Shown: positions 40,826-49,676, numbered from the stretch's first letter. The stretch is DNA of 64,000 nt from Salipaludibacillus aurantiacus (GCF_900111295.1 NZ_FOGT01000013.1:1-64000), one strand, 5' to 3'. Translations and numbers: made by a program. Notes: generated by a model not told the origin, from the sequence alone.

Positions 40826-41995
40826 TTAAGTTAAATTTTGTATGAACAGGCGGATGACGTCTGCTCCTCCGATCATTGATCCTATCGTGCTTCCAATATT
40901 ACTCAACATAACAACGAGTAAAATACGAGTCACTTTATTATCTTTAAAACCTTTCAAGGTATAAACATCTTCTGACAGACTTTCGAAATCTCCAACACTC
41001 GGACGCCGGTAATACGCCTGGGCGATACCTGCGAACCAGCCAGCAGCGAGAACGGGGCTGAGCGAACTTAAAGGAGAAACAACAAAAGCGGTAGCAATTG
41101 CAGCGGGATGCCCAAAAGCAAGCAGGGCGCCGAGTGCTGCAAACGAGCCGTTCCAAAGGAGCCAGGCGATAATTTGCTGCATGCCTGCTGCCGGGTTCAT
41201 ATACAATGTAAAAGCAATGATGCTGATAATTACAACAGGAATCGCCCAGGCAAGTATTTTAGGAACTTTGGATTTAGGGGGCCTCTCGCACAGTGCTTCC
41301 AGATCATGCTCATTATTAAGTTCTTTTTTTATGCCGGGTACGTGGGCAGCCCCGAGTACAGCCACCACTTTGTCGCCAGGCGCGTTTTTAATTTTTTGTG
41401 AGAGATACTGATCCCGTTCATCTATTAAAGGAACCTTTAACTTAGGAAAGGTGTTTGTAAACTCTTTAAGCGCTGAGTTCAGCATATCCTCGGTTTTCAT
41501 CTGTTCGAGTTCTTCTTCACTGATTTCCTCGTTGTTAATAATGCTTCCAATGACAGCAGTAATCAGCTTCATTTTTCCCCATAAACCAATTCCCTGCCAG
41601 ATGCGCGCAAAGGTGATCTGAATATTCCGGTCAGCAAGAACGATTTCAGCTCCGTGTTCATTGGCCGATTCAATCCCCTGAATCATTTCCTGGCCAGGCT
41701 TAATGCCGAGCTGTTTGGCCGCCCTTTTTTGAAAGGAGGATATAAGCAGGTTCATTAAAAGAGCTGTCGCTTTCTTATCTTTAATGACTTTAAATATATC
41801 CATGTTCTTCCATTGGTTGTCATCCATAATGGCCTTATATCTTTGCTCGTCCAGTTCCACACAGACTGAGTCTGGCTTTTCGGCTGCAATAACTTCTTTA
41901 ACCTGCTCCGCGCTGTGTCTGGAAACATGAGCCGTCCCAATAAGAATTAGTTCTTTGCTGTTAATATTCAATCTTGTAATGTTTTGTTCTGACAT
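40826..41995 (-). CDS. TraB family protein
   Basis: A 389-residue protein. The N-terminal domain (about 1-235) has the TraB/GumN signature ILIGTAHVSRHSAEQV, VELDEQRY and VAVLGAAHVPGI, with conserved His and Glu suggesting a metalloprotease-like active site. The C-terminal third contains about four membrane helices with an LSSLSPVLAAGWFAG segment. Enterococcal TraB shuts off pheromone activity; other members are uncharacterised, so here the role is open. AGAGGTAA lies just before the ATG. Confidence 0.87.
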   Translation of the reverse strand: MSEQNITRLNINSKELILIGTAHVSRHSAEQVKEVIAAEKPDSVCVELDEQRYKAIMDDNQWKNMDIFKVIKDKKATALLMNLLISSFQKRAAKQLGIKPGQEMIQGIESANEHGAEIVLADRNIQITFARIWQGIGLWGKMKLITAVIGSIINNEEISEEELEQMKTEDMLNSALKEFTNTFPKLKVPLIDERDQYLSQKIKNAPGDKVVAVLGAAHVPGIKKELNNEHDLEALCERPPKSKVPKILAWAIPVVIISIIAFTLYMNPAAGMQQIIAWLLWNGSFAALGALLAFGHPAAIATAFVVSPLSSLSPVLAAGWFAGIAQAYYRRPSVGDFESLSEDVYTLKGFKDNKVTRILLVVMLSNIGSTIGSMIGGADVIRLFIQNLT

Positions 41996-42190
41996 ATAAT
42001 TACCTCTGTTAACTTAATATTTTCTTCCAATTGAGCCGTTATTTAAAATATCTATCTTTGGAAAAATAGGTGTGCTGATAGAACAGCGGCTGAAAATGCT
42101 ATTTCCACTCTTCCTGTATATAACTGATAGGTTTATTTAATGAAAAAGTGATCGATTTCACAAGAAATCCAGATCAGTTATTTACGGTGC

Positions 42191-42222
42191 CATACCGTTA
42201 CTGCTTCAGGCAGTGCGGTATG
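42191..42222. other. Isolated 12-bp stem-loop
   Basis: CATACCG and CGGTATG plus inner ACTGC and GCAGT enclose TTCAG. No U-tract. It lies about 200 bp upstream of the TraB gene in a 520-bp gap that otherwise holds only the terminator palindrome at 42459. Confidence 0.4.
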
Positions 42223-42458
42223 ACTGGCTCTAACCAAATGAGGTTTTTTAAGCTTTGCAAATCATTTGTCTCTTTAATTCGTCCGCACCCTTTACTATGT
42301 AATTTGCTGAGTTTATTAAATACGAAATCAGCCCACCCTTTCTATTCTACCATGAAAGTGCCCTTCTGTTTATTCGTACGGTTATATATTTTTATGACTT
42401 CCGTTGTCACTGTAACAAGGTTGAGCTGTATAGGGCAACGTTTTCTGCTTATGAAAAA

Positions 42459-42507
42459 GTTGCACACGGCCAAAATAGGGTCTGACCCCAATTTGGCCGT
42501 GTGCAAC
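42459..42507 (-). terminator. Large palindrome with GGGTCTGACCC core, terminator of the MFS gene
   Basis: GTTGCACACGGCCAAAAT and its near-perfect complement flank the core GGGTCTGACCCC (42478-42489). On the minus strand the stem is followed by TTTTTC, so it terminates the MFS gene 13 bp away. It is the largest member of the repeat family apart from the 63917 copy. Confidence 0.8.
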
Positions 42508-42519
42508 AATTTTGGGAGG

Positions 42520-43767
42520 TTAGATACTTTCCCCTGCGGCTTTTTTCTTATCTTCGTTTAAGTTTTCACGGTTCTTTTTATTAATAAATGGGATGACTTT
42601 AAAATTAACAATCATGACGTTAATCATTAAAAGGATGGCCGAAGCGATGAATAAGCTCCGAATGCCTGCAATGGAAGCAAGCCAACCTCCTCCTATAGGT
42701 CCGATCATTGTACCGAGATACATAAAACTGTTCGAAAAACCGTACGTTCTGCTTTCCATCCCTTTTGGAGCTAAATGACGGAGAAGTGAGTTGATTGAAG
42801 GCAACAATCCGCCTAAACACAGTCCGAGCAAAAAGCGGAATATCAGAAGTGTCCAGTAACTTTGGACAAATGCCTGGGGAAAACTGATAAGCGCAGCCCC
42901 CAGAAGGGCAAAGACCAATACGTACTGATGGCCTTTCCGGTCACTGAGCCGCCCTAACAGCGGGCTTGCCGACATATTCGCAAACCCCATAACTGACATA
43001 GCCAGCCCTGCGTAAAAGGCCAGGTTTTGAGAAGTTGTCAGCTCCTGTACGAATAATGATAATAGAGGGTTAATCCCAATTAGTGCACATTGGACAATAA
43101 AAAAGACAATATACAAAGATAAAATCGGCGAAGTAGAAGCGATTTTTTTGAAATCCTGCAGTGTATTTGTTTTTACTGTTTCAGTTTTTCTTTCAAATTT
43201 TTCTTTAACTAAAAACAAGACACCTAAAGCAGCAATAAGTATGGTCACTCCTGTTACGTAAAAAATCATGCGGAATCCCATTAAATCGGCCATTACTCCT
43301 CCAAATAGCGGTCCGCATATTCCTCCTGCTACTGCGCCGGCCTGAAGCATTCCGAGCGAGTAGCCCATTTGTTTTTTCGGTGTACTCATCGATATTAACG
43401 CAATGGCGGCGGGAATAAATCCAGAGATCATCCCGTTTAGAAGTCTTAGAAGTAATAATGACCAGGGGCCTGTAGCGAAGCCTGTAAGCGTCAAAACGAC
43501 TGCCATGCCGAAGCCGGATCTCAGGAGCATCGATTTACGTCCGTACTTATCAGCGAGCTTACCCCATAAAGGGGCAAATAAAAACGCGGTTAAGAAATTC
43601 GCGCCAAATATCAGTCCTGACCAGCGGCTGACGGCTTGCGAATCCGTCACTCCCAGCTCCTGCAGATAGAGAGGCAAAAACGGAATAATCATCGTCATCG
43701 CTGCCATCACAAAGAACTGACATACCATTAGAATATACAAATTTCGTTTCCAGTTTGTTTGATCCAC
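42520..43767 (-). CDS. MFS transporter, drug-exporter-like
   Basis: A 415-residue major facilitator with 12 predicted helices. GKLADKYGRKS between helices 2 and 3 is the MFS motif A, and GLMQAG-type (here LGMLQAGAVAGGICGPLFGG) motif C in helix 5 marks proton-coupled antiporters such as the YttB/NorA/MdtG exporters. The substrate is unknown. It starts at GTG 43767 with GAAGGA some 12 bases upstream, which is loose. It has its own large terminator. Confidence 0.85.
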   Translation of the reverse strand: MDQTNWKRNLYILMVCQFFVMAAMTMIIPFLPLYLQELGVTDSQAVSRWSGLIFGANFLTAFLFAPLWGKLADKYGRKSMLLRSGFGMAVVLTLTGFATGPWSLLLLRLLNGMISGFIPAAIALISMSTPKKQMGYSLGMLQAGAVAGGICGPLFGGVMADLMGFRMIFYVTGVTILIAALGVLFLVKEKFERKTETVKTNTLQDFKKIASTSPILSLYIVFFIVQCALIGINPLLSLFVQELTTSQNLAFYAGLAMSVMGFANMSASPLLGRLSDRKGHQYVLVFALLGAALISFPQAFVQSYWTLLIFRFLLGLCLGGLLPSINSLLRHLAPKGMESRTYGFSNSFMYLGTMIGPIGGGWLASIAGIRSLFIASAILLMINVMIVNFKVIPFINKKNRENLNEDKKKAAGESI

Positions 43768-43844
43768 TTCAATTCACGTCCTTCTCGTTACCCCCATTAT
43801 ATATTTCGCAAACCGAAGTTTTCAAGGGCATACGGAATAAACTG

Positions 43845-43857
43845 GGGGTCAGACCCC
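43845..43857. repeat. Palindromic repeat GGGGTCAGACCCC, copy 5 (inverted)
   Basis: Followed by CCAGTTACTGG, the inverted version of the flank seen at copies 2 and 3, showing that the unit is larger than the palindrome itself. Confidence 0.75.
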
Positions 43858-43869
43858 CCAGTTACTGGA

Positions 43870-43904
43870 AAAAAGCGAGCGCCTTAAATTTAAAGGCACT
43901 CGCT
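43870..43904 (-). terminator. Terminator of the VOC gene
   Basis: Minus-strand AGCGAGTGCCTT and AAGGCGCTCGCT form a 12-bp stem with one mismatch or wobble, followed by TTTTTT. Confidence 0.85.
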
Positions 43905-43980
43905 AATTAATTATCTATTATAGAGAATGGTTCCACATGCAGGATCAGTTTACTCGGGTGAACGTGCCTCTAACACATGC

Positions 43981-44349
43981 TCAGCTGAGAAGTTCTTTTA
44001 TCATTTCTACCCTGTTTCCAAATGGATCTCTGAATTCAAAACGTTCATAGCCTGGGATAGGGACGGATTCAATAATTTTAATGTTTTGCTTTTCTAATAC
44101 TTTTTTCCAGTAGGTAATGTTCTCAACCTGATAAGCCAGATGTGCTTTAGTGGATAATCTGTCAAAACCGTCTTCAGTTCCTACATGCACTTCCTGATTG
44201 CCAACTCGTAGCCAAAACCCTCCGCGGCCTTTAAGAATTTCAGGTTTCTCTAATTCAGGGAGTCCTAAAACCTTGCAGTAAAAACGTCTGCCTTCCTCTT
44301 CGCTCCCCTTTGGCAGCGTGATTTGAGCGTGATGTAATCCTGTGATCAT
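43981..44349 (-). CDS. VOC (glyoxalase/dioxygenase superfamily) protein
   Basis: A 122-residue single-module VOC protein starting MITGLHHAQITLPKGSEEEG. HHAQI carries the first metal His, EVHVG the second and FEFRDPFGNRVEMIK the C-terminal Glu typical of glyoxalase, fosfomycin-resistance and dioxygenase relatives. The small size implies a homodimer with shared metal sites. The start at 44349 has AAGGGAG upstream; the frame extends to 44406 but without a ribosome site. The substrate cannot be read from sequence. Confidence 0.85.
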   Translation of the reverse strand: MITGLHHAQITLPKGSEEEGRRFYCKVLGLPELEKPEILKGRGGFWLRVGNQEVHVGTEDGFDRLSTKAHLAYQVENITYWKKVLEKQNIKIIESVPIPGYERFEFRDPFGNRVEMIKELLS

Positions 44350-44562
44350 AACCTTTTCTCCCTTCGAATAAATCTTTAATAATCCTTCCTTCATATTACC
44401 ATACATTTATTTCCTGTTATTTTATGTCTTTTTAAAAAAAGGTGGTTAAATAATCACATTTAAAGGTTTTGGTTCACCAGGCAAAACAGTTTTCACTTAT
44501 GGATGCTAGCCTGTCCCGCCCAGCAAGTGCAGGCTCCAAATACAGGTTTAAGCAACTGACAA

Positions 44563-44589
44563 AACCTGGGGGGACAGACCCCCCAGGTT
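44563..44589 (-). terminator. Terminator of the flavoprotein operon, GGGGGGTCTGTCCCCCC type
   Basis: AACCTGGGGGG and CCCCCCAGGTT enclose five bases; on the minus strand TTTTG follows. A second CCCCCCCAGG lies directly adjacent. It belongs to the palindrome family. Confidence 0.75.
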
Positions 44590-44605
44590 GACCCCCCCCA
44601 GGTTT

Positions 44606-44980
44606 TTACACTTTATCAAGGCTTCTTGTGGCAATAATATCTATGCCGAGTCCCTGGAAATCTTCCACGACTTTTTCGCCGCAAAGGACGGGAGCTTGGA
44701 GTTGCACAGTATTCAGTACTTTCATGCACTCAAAGATACTGTCTTTCGGAACAGGTTCGGACGTTTTTACAGGCACCCTCGGCAGATGAGCCCCTTCGAC
44801 CTTTACCGTTGTGGTGACCATCCTTGTCGGGTTTGTCATTTCTTCAATCCCGTATTTTTCGCCCCGCTTACATGTATTTCCGCGGACGATAAAAGACACA
44901 GCGCCATCCTCCGAAACCTCTATTACTTCTAAATGGCAGCCGATTGGACATGTGATACAGGTCAATTCTGTCATATTCAT
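44606..44980 (-). CDS. DUF1667 Cys-rich protein of the flavoprotein operon
   Basis: A 124-residue protein. TCITCPIGC (Cys8, Cys11, Cys15) and Cys37 in NTCKRG could ligate an iron-sulfur cluster. DUF1667 proteins are regularly encoded last in operons with a GlpA-like and a second FAD oxidoreductase, and probably serve as a small electron-transfer subunit. The ATG overlaps the stop of the preceding gene by 4 bp (ATGA), indicating coupled translation. The operon terminator follows. Confidence 0.8.
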   Translation of the reverse strand: MNMTELTCITCPIGCHLEVIEVSEDGAVSFIVRGNTCKRGEKYGIEEMTNPTRMVTTTVKVEGAHLPRVPVKTSEPVPKDSIFECMKVLNTVQLQAPVLCGEKVVEDFQGLGIDIIATRSLDKV

Positions 44981-46248
44981 TGGGCAACTACCTCCTCTAC
45001 TGTCACATTTACCGTCAGTGTGCCGTCCTGAATTTTTTCAAGGTCTTTCGCTTTTAACTTGACCGATTCCATCTCCGCAGGCGCAAGGTGCCTTTTTTTA
45101 ACAGATTTAATTGTCTCTCCGTTATTTTTAATCACAATACGCGCATTCTCATACACGTTATCGACACGGAACATAAGCGTCAGCTTACCGTCTATATTAT
45201 CCTTCTGTATATGATGCGGAACGATATAACGGACCCCGTCTTCCGCTTCCGTCCGGATCGGCTCGTCACTTGCTGACAACTCTCCTTTTACATACTTGGC
45301 AGCATGCTTTCCTGCCCGGCAGCTTTCTTCAGTGACCCAGTCTACCAGATCGTGAACATGGACTACATTACCACAAGCGAATATCCCGGGGACCGATGTT
45401 TCCATTGATTCGTTAACAACAGGTCCTCCTGTCAGCGGATTAATCTCGACACTTGCTTTTTTGGAAAGCTCGTTTTCAGGGATCAGGCCGACTGAAAGAA
45501 GGAGTGTGTCACACGCGATTACCTGTTCTGTTCCTGGAATCGGCCGCTTATCTTCATCTACCTTTGCAATGACCACTTCTTCGACCCGGTCCTCGCCTCT
45601 TACTTCTGTGACTGTATGACTTAACCGCAGCGGGATATCATAATCGTTCAGGCACTGGACAATATTCCTTGCAAGTCCTCCTGAGTAAGGCATAAGCTCA
45701 ACCACAGCATGAACATTTGCTCCTTCAAGAGTCATCCTTCTGGCCATCACTAACCCGATATCACCGGATCCCACGATCACCACATCTTTTCCCACCATAT
45801 ACCCTTCCATATTGACAAACCGCTGCGCCGTCCCCGCAGTATACACACCTGAAGCCCGGGTACCCGGAATATTTATGGCGCCTCTCGTTCTCTCCAGGCA
45901 GCCCATGGCCAGGACTACGGCTTTAGCTTTGATCTGAAAAAAACCGTCCAGTGTATTTACCGCACTGATTAATTTATCTTCTGTCACGTCGAGCACCATC
46001 GTGTCCAGTTTATATTCAATTGAGAGATTCTTTAATTTTCTGATAAACCGCTCGGCATACTCCGGCCCTGTCAACTCCTCTTTAAACGTGTGAAGCCCGA
46101 AGCCGTTGTGTATGCATTGCTGAAGAATACCGCCCAGTTCTCTGTCTCTTTCCAGAACCAAAATAGACTCTACTCCGTTTTCCCTTGCTTCAATAGCTGC
46201 AGCTAAACCGGCCGGTCCTCCACCGATCACAACAAGATCGTAATTCAT
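44977..46248 (-). CDS. FAD/NAD(P)-binding oxidoreductase (HcnB/GlpA-partner type)
   Basis: A 423-residue pyridine nucleotide-disulfide-type flavoprotein. The FAD-binding GGGPAGLAAAIEA is at 9-21, LAMGCLERTRGA near 115, NAD(P)-binding GSGDIGLVMARRM near 160 and the C-terminal FAD motif GIFACGNVVHVHD near 300. Proteins of this type form complexes with a GlpA- or HcnC-like dehydrogenase and pass its electrons on. It lies between those two partners, 23 bp after the dehydrogenase gene. GAGGGGAAG precedes the ATG. Confidence 0.87.
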   Translation of the reverse strand: MNYDLVVIGGGPAGLAAAIEARENGVESILVLERDRELGGILQQCIHNGFGLHTFKEELTGPEYAERFIRKLKNLSIEYKLDTMVLDVTEDKLISAVNTLDGFFQIKAKAVVLAMGCLERTRGAINIPGTRASGVYTAGTAQRFVNMEGYMVGKDVVIVGSGDIGLVMARRMTLEGANVHAVVELMPYSGGLARNIVQCLNDYDIPLRLSHTVTEVRGEDRVEEVVIAKVDEDKRPIPGTEQVIACDTLLLSVGLIPENELSKKASVEINPLTGGPVVNESMETSVPGIFACGNVVHVHDLVDWVTEESCRAGKHAAKYVKGELSASDEPIRTEAEDGVRYIVPHHIQKDNIDGKLTLMFRVDNVYENARIVIKNNGETIKSVKKRHLAPAEMESVKLKAKDLEKIQDGTLTVNVTVEEVVAQ

Positions 46249-46271
46249 TCGACTTCCCCTCCTGAAATGTA

Positions 46272-47723
46272 TTATACAAATTCTTTAGCTGGTGCTTTCG
46301 TTTCCCCTGTTAACAGATAAGATTCTTTTTTGTCTTTTACAATAGAAGTAATATCCACGTTCATTTCCCTGGCCAGAATCTCCATCACACGGGGAGCGCA
46401 AAATCCTCCCTGGCATCTCCCGGCACCCGCTCTCACTCTCCGTTTCACTCCGTCTATTGTTTCCGCCCCTGCGTTACGGTGAATCATATCGACAATATCT
46501 CCCTCTGTGATATTTTCACACCTGCAAATAATCCGTCCGTAGCGCGGATCGTAATTAATAAGCCTGGCTTTCTCTTCCGCCGGCGCTTCAATAAAACGGT
46601 TAACAGGTCTCCGGCTCGGTATAAAATCCATGTCTTCAACCAAAAGCCCGTGATTCTCTTTAACCATTTGAACGACTTTTTCCGCAATGGCGGGGGCTGC
46701 CGTTAAACCTGGTGAATCAATAGCCGCTACATTAATAAATCGAGGACTACCTGCGGGCTCATCTATAATGAAATCATTATCAGGAGTTTTTGCTCTTAAC
46801 CCTGTAAAGGAAGTAATCACTTTATGGAAAGGGAAATCCGGTAGCACCTTCATTCCTTTTTCTCTTAACTCCTGCATGCCTTTCCTCGTCGTTTTCACAT
46901 TATTCCGTTCTTTCGGCCCATCAGATGTCGGCCCGATCAGGAAGTTTCCTTCCACTGTCGGCAGGGCGACAACTCCTTTTCCTTTATCTGAAGGCGGCTG
47001 GAAAACAATCGTGTTTAAATAGTCGCCTGTAGATCGGTCAAATAAATTGTATTCTCCAGCAAACGGGAGAATTTCAAAATACGGCTCGTTGACGAGATTG
47101 TTTATTTTGTCAGCATACAACCCGGCGCAATTAATTACGTAGCGGCTTTCAATCACGTTTTCGCCGGCGGTCAGCCTGTATCCGTGTGGTGTTTTTTCTA
47201 TGGCTGTCACTGGGCTGTTAAGAAGAATTTCGACACCGTTATCTGCCGCGTTCTCGGCTAAGGCAATCGCTAATTCGAAAGAGCCGACGATGCCTGCCGT
47301 AGGGGCATAAAGGGCCGCGATGGCCTCCTGTGAAAGGTTGGGCTCCCGATTAAGGACTTCTTCGCGCGAAAGGATCTCCAAGCCTTGAACACCATTTGCT
47401 TCTCCCTGCCTTTTTAAAAATTTAAGATGGGCAAGGTCCTGTTCGTTAAAGGCAGTAACGAAAGAGCCGATTTTCTTAAAAGGCACATCCAGCTCTTTAC
47501 AAAGCTGTTCGTACAGGGCATTCCCCCTCACATTCGTTTCCGCCTTGAGTGTCCCGGGTTTGCAGTCAAACCCGGCATGAACGATTGCACTGTTTGCTTT
47601 CGTTGTTCCATTTGACACATCATTTTCCTTATCCACCAAAACTGTCTTTAATTCATACTTTGCAAACTCCCGGGCAATTGATGTTCCAACAATTCCGGCT
47701 CCGATAATGGTTACATCATACAT
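46272..47723 (-). CDS. FAD-dependent dehydrogenase with BFD-like [2Fe-2S] domain (GlpA-like)
   Basis: A 483-residue DAO-fold oxidoreductase. It opens with GAGIVGTSIAREFAKYELKT, the FAD-binding dinucleotide fold, and resembles the glycerol-3-phosphate or amino-acid dehydrogenase family. A BFD-like C-terminal domain (about 405-465) has CRCENITEG and GRCQGGFC, the four Cys for a [2Fe-2S] cluster. The start at 47723 is preferred over 47774 because GAGAGGAGAA lies about 9 bases upstream. Glycerol-3-phosphate is the default guess, but glpK or glpF are not adjacent and an amino-acid-like substrate fits the neighbouring catabolic operon. Confidence 0.82.
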   Translation of the reverse strand: MYDVTIIGAGIVGTSIAREFAKYELKTVLVDKENDVSNGTTKANSAIVHAGFDCKPGTLKAETNVRGNALYEQLCKELDVPFKKIGSFVTAFNEQDLAHLKFLKRQGEANGVQGLEILSREEVLNREPNLSQEAIAALYAPTAGIVGSFELAIALAENAADNGVEILLNSPVTAIEKTPHGYRLTAGENVIESRYVINCAGLYADKINNLVNEPYFEILPFAGEYNLFDRSTGDYLNTIVFQPPSDKGKGVVALPTVEGNFLIGPTSDGPKERNNVKTTRKGMQELREKGMKVLPDFPFHKVITSFTGLRAKTPDNDFIIDEPAGSPRFINVAAIDSPGLTAAPAIAEKVVQMVKENHGLLVEDMDFIPSRRPVNRFIEAPAEEKARLINYDPRYGRIICRCENITEGDIVDMIHRNAGAETIDGVKRRVRAGAGRCQGGFCAPRVMEILAREMNVDITSIVKDKKESYLLTGETKAPAKEFV

Positions 47724-47850
47724 AAATCCATTCTCCTCTCCATTTCCTGAATAGACACTGGTAATGACAATCATTTAACGCTGGCAGCAAAAACTTTAAT
47801 AAGGTCGCCTGACAGTTAGTCAGCGTGTGACCCTCCTTTTTAAGAGATAC

Positions 47851-47903
47851 AAAAAAATCGCACGAAACAAGCCTAAGGGGTTCTTAGACGCGTTCATGCG
47901 ATT
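47851..47903 (-). terminator. Terminator between the Cys-rich ORF and the flavoprotein operon
   Basis: Minus-strand AATCGCATGAA and TTCGTGCGATT (11 bp, one G-U) with an inner GTCTAAG/CTTAGGC stem, then TTTTTT. It could end the small gene or act as a leader attenuator for the flavoprotein operon that starts 128 bp later. Confidence 0.8.
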
Positions 47904-47926
47904 CTCCTAATCTCTGCATTAATTTA

Positions 47927-48064
47927 TTAAGTTACATTAATCATATCATGAAAAATAGGCTGTCCGACCATTCCGCATGCCGATTTCATAAAAGCGACAC
48001 AATTTGCACACCAATTGCAGCCTCCTTGATTAAAAACTGTTTCAGTTAATTTAATTGACATCAT
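47927..48064 (-). CDS. Cys-rich micro-protein, new
   Basis: A 45-residue ORF from ATG 48064 (or the adjacent ATG at 48061) to TAA 47927. After a short polar start it reads GGCNWCANCVAFMKSACG, with four Cys at 16, 19, 22 and 30, a spacing fit for a metal or iron-sulfur site. It lies between a GntR-type palindrome and a rho-independent terminator, as a real gene would. The weak point is the ribosome site, only AAAGAA. I do not know the family. Confidence 0.5.
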   Translation of the reverse strand: MMSIKLTETVFNQGGCNWCANCVAFMKSACGMVGQPIFHDMINVT

Positions 48065-48068
48065 TTCT

Positions 48069-48128
48069 TTTGTAATGACAAAGTTATTTTTTGTTATAAA
48101 ATACTAAAATATAGAAAAACTGCATCAA
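48069..48128 (-). promoter_or_regulatory. Leftward promoter with GntR-type operator
   Basis: Minus-strand TTGATG (48123-48128), 16 bp, TAGTAT (48101-48106) is a plausible promoter. TTTGTAATGACAAAG (48069-48083) sits downstream of it and directly before the Cys-rich ORF. The same sequence occurs at 48381-48395 before the GntR gene. Confidence 0.55.
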
Positions 48129-48336
48129 GTAAATTAGTTCCAGTTTTCTTAAATTTATTATCCAGCCATATAATTACTCTTCATCTGTCCCTCTCCTACC
48201 TTCAATCACCCGATTGTCTCTAATAGCTTCTCCTTAAAGGGTCATCCCAATTTCCTCCTTGTAAACTCAACTTACTTTAAAAATAATTCTACAAAAATAA
48301 GCCAAAAAACTAAGTTTTAAAAATTGTCAGAATATA

Positions 48337-48395
48337 TTGACTTATGTCGAATAGAGCCGTATTATACACCTTATCACCACTTTGTAATGACAAAG
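48337..48395 (+). promoter_or_regulatory. GntR/TRAP operon promoter with operator
   Basis: TTGACT (48337-48342), 17 bp, TATTAT (48360-48365). CTTTGTAATGACAAAG (48380-48395), inverted arms CTTTGT/ACAAAG separated by AATG, begins about 8 bp past the expected start point. A typical self-repressing arrangement. The 48129-48336 stretch in between holds no gene. Confidence 0.75.
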
Positions 48396-48431
48396 TAAAA
48401 GTTAGTAATTATATTAGTTAGGATGATGATT

Positions 48432-49160
48432 ATGAACAAGCCGCTTCACATGACTATATTTGAAGATATTTATACAAAAATAAAGTCCAATTACTACCGC
48501 AAAGGGAGCCTTCTCCCGACTGAATCTGAATTACAAGAGATTTACGGGGTGAGCCGATCTCCAGTGAGAGAGGCATTAGGGAAACTTAAAACTGAAGGAT
48601 TTATTGTAAGAAAACCCGGCATTGGAAGTATTGTAGCTGATACGTCCGTCTCTGCTCCCTGGACGCCTATGGGCGGCTTCAGCGCTAATTTTAATGAAAA
48701 AACAGCAGACGTCGATTGTAAAACAGTGACTGTTTCGAAAGTTTTGGCTGAAGACTATATTACCAAGAAATTTAACGCAGAAAGCTCCACCCCCCTAGTA
48801 AACGTGACTCGTGTCAGGCGGGAAAACAAGATACCAATTTTTTTACTTTTTCACTATTATCTTGAGGCAGATATGAAACAGATTAAAGAAGCAGGCGACA
48901 TCTTTTATATGAGGCAATTTGCCTCAGAGATCTTAGGTATTAATTTTGAGTATGTCAGCGAAGAAATTAAAGCCGTACAGGCAAACAGTGAAGTGAGTTA
49001 TCTTTTAGATGTTGATGAAGGATACCCTTTACTGCAAGTCCAGCGGACCTCCTTTGATGCTGATTATAAGCCTGTAGAATTTGTAGAGTATTATGTGAAA
49101 ACGGAAAATTGGCCATACAAGATTACCTTTAATAAAAATAATCTTAATAACATGCCTTGA
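48432..49160 (+). CDS. GntR family regulator with UTRA domain
   Basis: A 242-residue regulator of the HutC subfamily. The winged helix (about 8-70) has LLPTESELQEIYGVSRSPVREAL, and a UTRA ligand domain (about 85-235) follows with NVTRVRRENKIPIFLLFHYY and the closing FVEYYVKTENWPYKI. It heads the TRAP operon and likely binds the two TTTGTAATGACAAAG sites. Three in-frame ATGs occur at 48423, 48426 and 48432; the last is chosen because AGGA lies 8 bases before it. Its effector is probably the TRAP substrate or a breakdown product. Confidence 0.87.
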   Translation: MNKPLHMTIFEDIYTKIKSNYYRKGSLLPTESELQEIYGVSRSPVREALGKLKTEGFIVRKPGIGSIVADTSVSAPWTPMGGFSANFNEKTADVDCKTVTVSKVLAEDYITKKFNAESSTPLVNVTRVRRENKIPIFLLFHYYLEADMKQIKEAGDIFYMRQFASEILGINFEYVSEEIKAVQANSEVSYLLDVDEGYPLLQVQRTSFDADYKPVEFVEYYVKTENWPYKITFNKNNLNNMP

Positions 49161-49174
49161 GAGGAGGGATAAAA

Positions 49175-49660
49175 TTGAAGAAACACCGGGATGCAGCTTT
49201 TTTCTTACGCTATTTATGCAGTTTTTTTCTTCTCGCTATTGTTCTTATTACATTAGCCCAGGTATTTTCCAGATTTGTTTTAAACAGCCCGTTCATTTGG
49301 GCAGATGAGCTTTCGAGATTTTTACTCGTCTGGATGGTATTTATAGGTGTAGGAGCCGTGTCTTTTGATGATCGACACTTGGCTGTCAATCTGTTTCAGG
49401 AAATGATGTCTCCGAAAGTAAAGTTAATCTCTGACATTATTATGAGGGGAATCATTATTATTTTTCTCATCGTGGTTGCCTATACGTCCATCGATATTGT
49501 GGTAGCAGCTCACAACTCATCAACTGGAGCTTTGAGTATCCCCTTCTCTTTTTGGAGAGTTGCTGCACCAGTAGGAGCTGTGCTGATGATCGTTTTCACC
49601 ATCATCCGTACAATTAATGATATTAAAGATTACAGAACTGCTGAAACTGAGCACTCTTAA
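49175..49660 (+). CDS. dctQ: TRAP transporter small permease (DctQ)
   Basis: A 161-residue membrane protein with four predicted helices and the family region SRFVLNSPFIWADELSRFLLVW. It is the small subunit of a tripartite ATP-independent periplasmic-type importer that moves organic anions with sodium. It begins at TTG 49175; GAGGAGGG lies 7 bases upstream. 17 bp before the DctM gene. Confidence 0.9.
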   Translation: MKKHRDAAFFLRYLCSFFLLAIVLITLAQVFSRFVLNSPFIWADELSRFLLVWMVFIGVGAVSFDDRHLAVNLFQEMMSPKVKLISDIIMRGIIIIFLIVVAYTSIDIVVAAHNSSTGALSIPFSFWRVAAPVGAVLMIVFTIIRTINDIKDYRTAETEHS

Positions 49661-49676
49661 AAGGAGGTGAATTGTT

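Noticed and set aside
42148-42561. Plus-strand 137-codon ORF
   Set aside because: No ribosome site, poor composition, and it runs through the MFS terminator and the end of the MFS gene.
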